From NCBI GenBank assembly GCA_033065855.1, contig JAVXUO010002639.1:186001-250000 (forward strand): a stretch of DNA of 64,000 nt, written 5' to 3'. The position numbers and the translations under genes were made by a program. Origin of the DNA: Escallonia rubra. Taxonomy: Eukaryota > Streptophyta > Magnoliopsida > Escalloniales > Escalloniaceae. Below the pieces are notes generated by a model that saw nothing but the letters and a program-made list of their open reading frames with translations, made no database searches and had not been told where the DNA came from. Of this stretch, positions 55,901 to 64,000 are shown in pieces (the first letter of the stretch is position 1; the number at the start of each line of letters is the position of its first letter).

Positions 55901-58900
55901 TCAAATAACAAGTTTTGGATGCCGATATTGCTTAACCCATGGAAATAGACACATCAGTAGAGGACTTCTCTTCCATAGATTCATCGCGACATTCACGGCC
56001 ACGATCCCTATCCCCGGTGTTTGGCAATTTGTTTAATTCACAGGCCATAACTCCATTGAAAGAGGATTCTGGTAATATTTCTGATGACACCAATGTTTTT
56101 TTACCTGACAACGAACAAGCGGTACTAGTGATGGCCACAACCACTCACCTGCATTCTAACACGTCGCTCTTTCCACTGGGCTCCCATTCTGCCACGACTT
56201 TCATTGAGGGTTTGCATCACCACACCTATTCCCAAAACAAAATAGCCTACATATATGGCCCTTTTGGAACCGGGCTTCCTTTCATTATTAACTACATTAA
56301 GGGCTCGCTGGACCACTACTCATAAAGCCTCAATGAAACATCTTTTACAACTAATTGGGAGACTATCCAATCTTTCTGGCCCACTACATAATCCAACTCT
56401 TTCAAGACATCAGGACCCTACTAACCTCCTCAGCCCAACACCTCTGAACCGGTCCACTAAACAATACCATCTTTTTCTTTCCTAGCCATATCCCCAACCC
56501 TACCCTGCTCTCTCTGGTTTTGATGGGGCGACTACGCCAACCTCTCCCTTGCCTTTCTTTTTCATGATCCCTGACCCCCTCCTGTCTTCTTACACCCAGC
56601 CACCTCTTGGAGAGCCTTCACAGTCTAACACCACCTACCAGAATACTTTATCTCCCCCGCCGCTCAACCCAACCGGAAAATTCCATCACCGAACGGGTAA
56701 AGAAGTTGTAAGTGAGGATTCTCTGTTGCCAACTGTGACTGCCAAACCTTTGAAACTTACGCATGATGCTACTGTGTCTGGCCATCCGATACTTTCAATT
56801 GCATCCATTACTCTTGGAATCCCAGGCTTTGACTTAACATAGGCTCCCCCTTTATTTTTAGTGGCACACTGGTAACAACTGATATCACAACTGTAACTCT
56901 AATTGGAGAGGAGTTTCCTGCATCTTCCCCCTGGTGACGACATTAAGAGGTAGAAGATTCTTTCCCCAGATTTTGACTATGATCTTTCTGAGTATCTCAC
57001 ACCGAGGGTACCTTATCACGCTCTGAAATCTTGGTAACGACTAATGCGATGTATATTGATGTACCTGCCTCATCTCCTAAACGTACCAGAGACATGCCTG
57101 ACGATACTTGACTTTGGGAAATGAAGAAAACCCGTACGGACAGTGAACTGAATTCTCCTCCATCCCTATTGGTGCCAGGTTCCTCATTACTCCCATATTT
57201 TACTAATGTCTTTTATCGTCTCTAGTTAACTTGTAGCACAAGTATATATCGTGTCACTGTTATTTTCTCCCATCATTGTTATGCTTATAGTTATCTATTG
57301 TATCGCATGAAACTTGCACTTAAATCTCCGACGACTAGGCCTAACCTTAAACGGACAAGACTTTTTTCTCCTCTTGACTTTTGAGATTTTACAAGGATGG
57401 AACCGGATGACTTTACTCACACCTGTAAGAAACGACAATTATTTCATTTCCCTGTTCTTCGGCATTAGTGTCTTTTTCAGAAAAAGAAAAATTTATGGCT
57501 AGTTTTCATCTTACTATTAAACCAAAGACGAAAGTAGTACCTTATCCCCGGTTTTCCACTCAACTACGGGTTTCGTGTGTTGTCCCTGTACAAACCCTTC
57601 ACCTAAGAAGATCCTCAGTTGGAACTGTCGAGGGATGGTTCAACCCCGTACGGTTAAAGCAGCTAATCATCTTATCCGCTCTCATAAGCCTTTAATCCTC
57701 TTCTTTCAAGAAACACGGTTCTACTGAATATGTTTATTATCGTTTTCACTCTCAAGGATTTTACATCCTATTATGGAATGAATGCTCAGAGTCACAATAA
57801 AGGTGGATTATGGGTAGGATGGTTGCCCGATTTAGTGGACACTGCGCTCGACAACTCAAATCATTTTCTCATGATACAACTTGAAGGAATGGGTACTGAT
57901 CGTATTACTATTGGTTTCATTTATGGTCATCCCAAAGTACATAAACAAACACAAATGTGGGAACCAATAAGCCAAACTTTATCAAACATTTCCGGACCAC
58001 TTGTTGTAGTAGGTGACTTCAATCAGGTTCTTAGCCCTGAGGAGAAACTTGGTCGACATAGACTGGATTATCCGGGGTCTCAGGATCTCAATCTTTTTAT
58101 TCAGACTTTAGGACTGCTTGAATTTAGGTAGTGTGGACCCATTTTTACGTGGTTGAATGGTCGACGGGGAGCTGACTATATTTCTGAGAAGCTTGACAGA
58201 GTTTATTCCGATATTGCAAGGTACCTCTTATTCCTCAAGATATTGTAAGGAATCTTGGTATTCACCACTCTGACCATGCTCCTATCCTTTAGGAAATGTC
58301 ACCTCCCACTAATTATCTATTACTGAGTTCAAAATTTGAAGCTACGTGGCTTAAACATCCGAAAGCAATTACCCTTCTTCGAGCGATTTGGAATTCGGAA
58401 ATCACTGGCTTCCCTATTTTCCATATGCTACCTGGGGATGCCGTATGATGACCAAGCTCACTTTGTGGAATAAGACCCGTTTTGAAACTTACATAGCCAA
58501 ATTTCTAAGGTACGAACGCTTATTGCCTTTTGGCAAGAGCGATTTCCTGATCCGGTGGCAGTAATTAAAGAATGCAAATTACGTCATCACCTGGATTGGT
58601 TGCTTGAGTGTGAGGAGATATTTTGGGGGTAATGTGCAAAATTAAACTGGCTTCCACTTGGGGATCGATGTACATGATTTTTTTTTCATTTGTCAGCTTC
58701 TATTAAACATCCTTGACAATCCTTTTATCATATTTAATTTGTGATAGCAACGGGAACTGGTACCATGATGATCGTTCAATACTTCATTGCTTCCTCATTC
58801 ACTTCACATGTATTCTAGTCCCCCCCAAACACCACCCCTTCGGACATTTTCATTCTCTCAATTCCTTGGGACTAATCACACCTCGATTATCTTTGGAGCA

Positions 58901-59226
58901 ATTAGAATTATGCCAAGCACCTTTCACTGCTGAGAAAGTAAAAATAGTAGTCATCCAATTAGAACCGCTAAAATCACCTAGGCCGGATGGTATTGCTCTT
59001 ATATTTTACCAAAAATGTCGGATTTTTGTTAATCAATCTATCACTGCAGCAGTTATCTTCTTTCTTCGTTAAGATCACATGTTGGCTGAATTAAATCACA
59101 CCTTTCTCATTCTAGTACCAAAATCACCTCAACCTTTGTCATCGGGAGATTTTCAGCCAATTAGTTCGTGTAATACTATCTATAAAATCATTCCAAAGGT
59201 TTCAGCCAACCGACTCAAGCAGACTC
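55900..59226 (+). mobile_element. Plus-strand L1-type LINE, interrupted at 59226
   Basis: ORF1 remnants are diffuse (55939-57190, with a YGPFGTGL segment resembling the end of LINE ORF1 zinc-knuckle domains, and SPKRTRDMPDD). ORF2 begins near 57600 with the endonuclease: ILSWNCRGMVQPRTVKAA (split by a frameshift), then GLWVGW, FIYGHPKVHK, VVVGDFNQVLSPEEKLGR (58003-58060), FTWLNGRRGADYISEKLDRV (about 58145) and HHSDHAPIL (near 58265). RT follows: PFTAEKVKIVVIQLEPLKSPRPDGIALIFYQK (58920-59010; the expected SPGPDG has Arg), then LAELNHTFLILVPK and KVSANRLKQ, ending exactly where the next LTR starts. Stops and frameshifts are frequent. The left boundary is approximate. Confidence 0.82.
57730..58131 (+). 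pseudogene. LINE ORF2 endonuclease fragment
   Basis: The longest clean stretch of the plus-strand LINE: 133 codons of apurinic/apyrimidinic-type endonuclease including GDFNQVLSPEEKLG, the motif with the catalytic Asp and Asn. It stops at a TAG (58129-58131) just before GPIFTWLNGR continues in the same frame. The catalytic SDH motif lies downstream near 58270. Confidence 0.85.
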
Positions 59227-60566
59227 TGTAGACACCCCATTTTGTAAGCATTTTTAATTAAATGAATAATGGGCTTCATTATTAATTAAAAGGCATTATT
59301 GAGTTTGGGCTTAGTAATGTGTTTTAAGTAAATGATTTAGTCCAATTTATTTAATTAATGTGGTCCAGTCTAGTTTAATTGTTCAATACAGACTTGTCTA
59401 ATCCGTTGCATGTCTAGTCCAGTCCGTCAGTCCAGTCCACTGAATTAGTCCAAGTCCATGTAGATTAGGTCCAGTCCGGGGTCTAGATTATCTTAATTGA
59501 TGTAATTTGTCGAGATAATTTTAGGGAATCATCCATGATTTATCCTTGATGCAAGGATTAAAATCAATCTATTTTATGGTTAGGAAATGACTTATCCTGA
59601 TTATGGTCCATCTCATTTGTGATTTCAGAGATAATTACAGAAATTAGGTCAGATAATGCCTAGAAATCCAGGAAAAAATATTTTTAATAAATAGGGTGAA
59701 CCAACCAGTTTTCGACTAACCGACCGGTTAGTTAACTTTTGTCAATCTGTAATTTTATCACTTATTCTAACTTATCTCTAGTCACGCAGATTGGTATTGT
59801 CAATCTTATCAGATTCTGCGACCCTAAGCATTATAAAAAGGGGTTTTGGCTTCCATTTTCAGAGTCAGACTTTGGTCAAGGGCATTAAGTTGACTTCTTA
59901 TGCTTATTCTCTTTAGAGTTTGTGCACCATTTCTTAGTGAAGTGGCGTTCAACGTCTCTCGAGAATTTTAGCCATCCAAATCACTTTAAAGACGTCACTT
60001 TGTTCTTTGCATCGTGGATCCAACGGCAAGCATTCCCGAGTCATCAAGGCAAGCTGCATTGTGAGGTAATTTTTATTAAGCTTTCTTAGGATATGAGTCA
60101 TATAGATTGTCATCCCTTCCCCATAGTCACATTTTATTTCAAACAGTAAAAGAGGCCTTTTCATTTTTTCTGTCTAAGTCTAAGTCTCGAATTATAGACT
60201 ACCTCCCGTAGGATCAATGTCGAATTACAGTAGTTTTGATTCCGATTAGTTCGATCGGATACATATGCCACCTGACCCCAACTATCGAGTTCAAGCCAAA
60301 ATAATAAAAATAAACTTAGGGTGAGTCTTGTCATATCTTCACGCCATTAATCACTATAAATGAAGTAGAGACCGAAAGGGCGCGGCAGGTGCCTAACACC
60401 TTCCCTCTGTGTAACTTAGTCTCTGAACCCTTCTCTTGGTTTCGATAGATTAGTCGTCCTTCTTGGACATCTTTGAGTCATTTTTTTTAAAAAATTCTTC
60501 TTAAATAAGATTGCGCCTCCATAAAATCTTTCTTTTCAGGGATTTTTAACGAGGCGGTGCACCACA
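59227..60566 (+). repeat. 5' LTR of the second Tat-clade element
   Basis: It starts TGTAGACACCCCATTTTG and ends GCACCACA, one base before the primer binding site, obeying TG...CA. Length 1,340 bp. A TATA box (TATAAAA, 59832-59838) lies about the middle, suggesting the U3/R boundary shortly after. It contains a ccgaccggttagtt motif (59720-59734) that recurs in the leader. Confidence 0.85.
59832..59838 (+). promoter_or_regulatory. TATA box of the LTR promoter
   Basis: TATAAAA followed by agggg in the 5' LTR, in the position expected for the LTR promoter. This rests on sequence alone. Confidence 0.55.
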
Positions 60567-60567
60567 G

Positions 60568-60585
60568 TGGCGACTCTGCTGGGGA
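60568..60585 (+). promoter_or_regulatory. Primer binding site, tRNA-Arg type
   Basis: TGGCGACTCTGCTGGGGA, one base after the LTR end. It is complementary to the 3' end of plant tRNA-Arg (acceptor stem ...GGAGTCG-CCA) with one mismatch, a C-to-T at 60577. Confidence 0.88.
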
Positions 60586-61099
60586 ATAAAAACACTAAGA
60601 GGACTAGACTTGAAAAGTTCCCTTGGTTTTTGGACTTGTTGTATTTCTTTTGTATTTTTCTGTGGTATGTACAATGTGACATAACTGTGGTACTTGCGCT
60701 TTTACTTCCATACCTCTTACGCGCGCACGTCTTACCCTGACCCACCCATTTGAGAGCGACACATTCGATGCCCTTGGTTTTTTTGGGCTCAAGGCGAACT
60801 GTAGATCAAGTTCTCATCATACTAAAGATTCATCCTGATTTCTTGGTAATGACTTGTATACATAGAGGTTATCGCCCATTATTAACTTCCTAGTTAGGGG
60901 TGAGAGGTATATGGTACAGTCGAGCCGGTGGTGTGACCTTTACATCGGTATTATAAGGAGGAAAACTCACACCCAGACCATTCAGTGTTCAGCCCTTTGT
61001 TAGGATAATACATATATTGGCCTATAACTTGTTGGCAGGGAAACCACCGACATTCTGTTAGCTAAACTGGAAATTTCACAAAAAAAGAGACTCTGACTA

Positions 61100-61545
61100 A
61101 CCGGCCAGTTAGTCAGCATGTGCATCTAAATGAAAACTTCAAGACTGGCTAGTTTATACCCTAACTAAACCTACGGACCAACCAAACGGTTAGTTAGAAA
61201 CCTTGACCTTCAAAAATTACCCAAAAAATTCCCTCAACCCACTGACCAACAGGCTGGTTATCCTCTCAGATGGCCAGACGGTTAGTCAGAAACCTTGACC
61301 TCCAGAAAATTGTCAGAAAAACTCCTAGAAAATTCCCTCTACCTACTAACAAACCTACCAGTTATCCTCTCGGATGGCCGGACGGTTAGTCAGAAACCTT
61401 GACCTCCTGAAAATTACCAGAAAAGGTCCCAAATAAATTCCTTGAACCACTGACCAACCAGCCAGTTAGAAATAAACCTCAGCCCACTGACCAACTGGTC
61501 GATTTTTCTCTCTAGATAACCAGACAGTTAGTTAGTCCCTTTTTT
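61100..61545 (+). repeat. Degenerate 92-104-bp tandem repeats in the leader
   Basis: ggttagtt/cagaaaccttgacc occurs at 61188, 61280 and 61384. Each copy is preceded by a gaccaaccag-type segment and followed by aaaatt...ccagaaaa and aattccct. Partial copies flank the array. The core ggttagt also occurs in the LTR at 59726. Confidence 0.8.
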
Positions 61546-61679
61546 TAAAAAATCCAAAAAATATCCTCGAGACGAGAAAAATTTCCCTTAACCGTTATCA
61601 AGATATGACCCAGCTCAATATATGTGCAATGTATTATTAAATCTTCAAAAAAATTTCCTATATAGTTAAGGCTCAGCAT

Positions 61680-62480
61680 GGTTGGTATCAAGACTTGTCA
61701 TGAAAAGCTCTTGCAAACTCCAATGGCCGAAGAATTCCCACAAACGTCTGATTTGGTCGGTATCATCAGCTAACTCCAGAAAGATCTTTAGAATGGTATT
61801 ACTACCCTAACCAAGCAACAATCTCAAGCTGTCGAGGAGTTGAATACCCTCAAGAGAAGGCGTAAGAAAGATCCAGAAGCAGATGGGAAGAAACATGACA
61901 AGAAGAAAGGTCCGGAGTTTGATTGGATGTATGAGTCTGAGGAAGAAAAGACCAGAACCCCTACTGTACCAGAATATAAGGACAAGTTAGGCGCACTCGA
62001 ATCCCAGATTGCTAGGATGAGGAGAGCTGATGACCCGTTAGACCTCAGTGCTTTAACCATGAACCCTGAGGCAAGATACCGGAGGTGGTTAAGTTGATCA
62101 GACCACAGATCCCAAGATTCTCATGAAGATGTATATGCGAGTGTTGGCCCCATACAGAGTAAATCAGAATCAGTTGATACAATTTTTTCACCGTACTCTC
62201 ACCGGTGCCGCTTCCCGATGGTTCCTTACTTTGGATGAAGCCCGAGTCTGCACATGGGAAGATGTTCTGAGTGAGTTTGTTGGACAATACCAGTACAATG
62301 CAGACCTACATATCACCCTGAGCGATTCGGAAACCACAAAGTAAGAGCCAAGGGAGTCCGTTTCAGCTTTCACCATGAGGTAGAGGAATATGGTAGCTCA
62401 AATGGTGAACCGCCGGACAGAAGAAGAGCAAGTGAACATCGTGAGAAGCAACCTACTTTCGGTCTGCCACGATTAAATTT
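61680..62480 (+). pseudogene. gag of the second Tat-clade element (broken)
   Basis: A start-like ATG near 61680 leads, after stops, into a lysine-rich coiled-coil-like segment (61840-62097, including RRRKKDPEADGKKHDKKKG). A frame change near 62095 is followed by the conserved gag domain (62123-62344): YRVNQNQLIQFFHRTLTGAA, SRWFLTLDEARVCTWEDV and EFVGQYQYNADLH. In Ogre/Tat elements this block reads very similarly. An in-frame TAA at 62342 ends it, but the same frame continues with AFTMR and MVNRRTEEEQ. Confidence 0.85.
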
Positions 62481-63259
62481 TTGGTCACTGACACGTCGTT
62501 CAAAGCTCTCATGGGATCCTCATTTATATAAAAGATGCAATCAACAATGGAACAATCTCTCGTGAGTGAAAACCACCAGGAGTGTACCAAGCCAGTCCAA
62601 GGAGTTCCAATGTACAGCCTAAGCCAGTAGTAACTAACAATGTTAACACCATGCAAGCACCTCGAGCAGTAATATGGGAGCCCACTACAGAGCCTAGACA
62701 GAAGTTCACCCCTTGAACGCACCACTTTTTAAGGTTTTTTAACAGTTGATATGGAGGGGAATGATTTTCAAGCTACCACCTACCTCTACACCAGCAGTGA
62801 TACCTGATGGATATGATATGAATGCCTTTTATAATTACCATCAAGGAAATGGGCACGCCACGGAAAGATACATCACCCTCTGACATGCCATACAAGACCT
62901 CATCGACAAGGGTGAAGTGTCCCTTCCTATCAGACCAAATATCTGAAAAGAGCCCTTCCCTACCCATGGGGTTAACTGTATTGATGATAACCAGATAGTT
63001 ATGAATCCAACCACTTTCATTGTTCGTGTTAGCCAACAAATTTCGAAGTTAGTGTCTGCTTATGAGTCTCTGCCGCAGTTTAATGATGTAATTACTTAGG
63101 AGGAGTTGATGGATGGAGAAATCTTTATAGTTGAGGAGAATACGAGAAAGAAATCGGGTTTGTATCCTAACCTAGTGCCAATGTGTCCCACCTAACCCGA
63201 TCAGGCTGAGTATACAGACCCCACTTCAGCCAACCATATCTAACCCATTGTTCTCTCAA

Positions 63260-63860
63260 AACCCTCCTGATGATAAAGTCCTCAGGCAGTTAAAAAAGAC
63301 CCAAGCCAATAGTTCCATATAGGGACTACTGTCAGCCTCATACTCCCACTGTCAAGCCCGTATCAAACTTCTAAACAAAACCCAGATACCAATCCAGACC
63401 CATCCCTAAGACCTGTCCCAGGTTTTAGGGGCTATACATTACGGAAATGTCCTCAACTTTTTTGAGTCTGACCAGGCCAAATCAGGACCAAGCCACAATG
63501 ACCCGCTATATATCACCATGCGAGCGCTTGATAAAAGGATTCTTCTAATCCTTATAGACAATGGTTATGCTCTAAATGTCTATCCCATACGCACCGTTCA
63601 CGCCCTTGGTATAAACCGCCGGATTTCACCCCTTCTAACCAAGCTGTCCGAGCATACAATAACACCTCAAAGGGAGGTAATTGGTACATTAAAGCTTCTG
63701 TGACTATGGGTTGTGCTAGCTTTGATGTCGGGTTTTAGGTATTGTATATTCCCGTCGCCTTTAATCTCTTGTTGGGTCGACCTTGGAACACTTTGTGGGT
63801 GCAATCCCCTCCACATTGCATCAAAAGATCAAATTTGTGTTGAATGATGTCGTCTTTACC
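63260..63860 (+). pseudogene. Protease region of the second Tat-clade element (broken)
   Basis: Preceded by the conserved lead-in (PPDDKVLRQLKKTQANSSI, near 63270-63320), the protease motif is ILIDNGYALNVYPIRTVHAL at about 63545-63605. It has the D-N-G form usual for this clade. The frame reaches a stop at 63701-63703. Frame-shifted sequence after it still shows ISCWVDLGT-type residues corresponding to LLLGRPW. RT would follow beyond the window. Confidence 0.8.
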
Positions 63861-64000
63861 ATAATGGGAGATTCACAGTTGCCGCAGATCGGACAGGTCA
63901 AGAAAGACAGTGTTCAGGTGCCCATATGATTCTTTGGATATTATGCTCAGGGGATTTATGATGGATCACCTGGTTCAGTATCTCGAGTATGAGGAAGTTT

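Larger units (their letters stand above)
59227..64000 (+). mobile_element. Second Tat-clade (Ogre-like) Ty3/gypsy retrotransposon, continues beyond the window
   Basis: 5' LTR, primer binding site, long repeat-bearing leader, gag, and protease are present in order; RT and beyond lie outside. It has inserted into the plus-strand LINE. The five bases before it are GACTC (59222-59226), so the other half of the target duplication should follow the 3' LTR. The frames are broken by many stops and shifts, so it is not coding-competent in this part. It uses the same tRNA-Arg type primer site as the element at 7.9-16.4 kb, but the LTRs have no evident similarity. Confidence 0.88.

Overview
This is nuclear DNA of a flowering plant, probably a eudicot. 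The evidence is two spliced plant genes, GT/AG introns, AT-rich intergenic sequence, and dense nested transposons of plant lineages (Tat-clade and chromovirus Ty3/gypsy elements, L1-type LINEs, Mutator-like and hAT-like DNA elements, a TRIM). There is no operon structure, CRISPR array, rRNA or recognisable tRNA gene. I cannot name the species.

Layout. 1-3.2 kb: intergenic, with microsatellites and a small terminal-inverted-repeat element. 3.2-4.6 kb: a two-exon minus-strand gene for plastid ribosomal protein PSRP5 (cL37). 4.9-7.2 kb: one hAT-like element inserted into an older relative. 7.9-16.4 kb: a decayed plus-strand Tat-clade retrotransposon with a repeat-rich 5' LTR. 16.4-23.4 kb: minus-strand remnants of two further Ty3/gypsy elements. 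23.4-26.4 kb: a Mutator-like element with a perfect 9-bp target duplication, carrying a GRF-zinc-finger-like ORF and the N-terminus of a transposase. 26.4-27.5 kb: GC-rich miniature elements. 27.66-40.26 kb: a six-exon plus-strand COMM-domain gene, COMMD9-like, whose introns hold a TRIM and a 4.9-kb minus-strand terminal-repeat element with a gag remnant (itself containing a MITE). 41.7-43.0 kb: a second Mutator-like element. 43.1-54.9 kb: one minus-strand LINE split by a 7.96-kb LTR-like unit (target duplication CTTAT), which is split by a third Mutator-like element (target duplication TTATTTTAA). 55.9-59.2 kb: a plus-strand LINE, cut at 59,227 by the 5' LTR of a second Tat-clade retrotransposon that runs off the window.

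Only the two host genes look functional. One serves chloroplast translation and the other probably the COMMD/Commander trafficking complex; nothing suggests they act together. Everything else is mobile-element sequence in several layers of insertion, all visibly broken. I did not find a new defence, regulatory or biosynthetic system. The strongest observations are the insertion chronology provable from target duplications and reading frames, a very large LTR with two levels of internal duplication, different Mutator-like elements sharing internal modules, and a retrotransposon whose stop codons look like cytosine-deamination scars.
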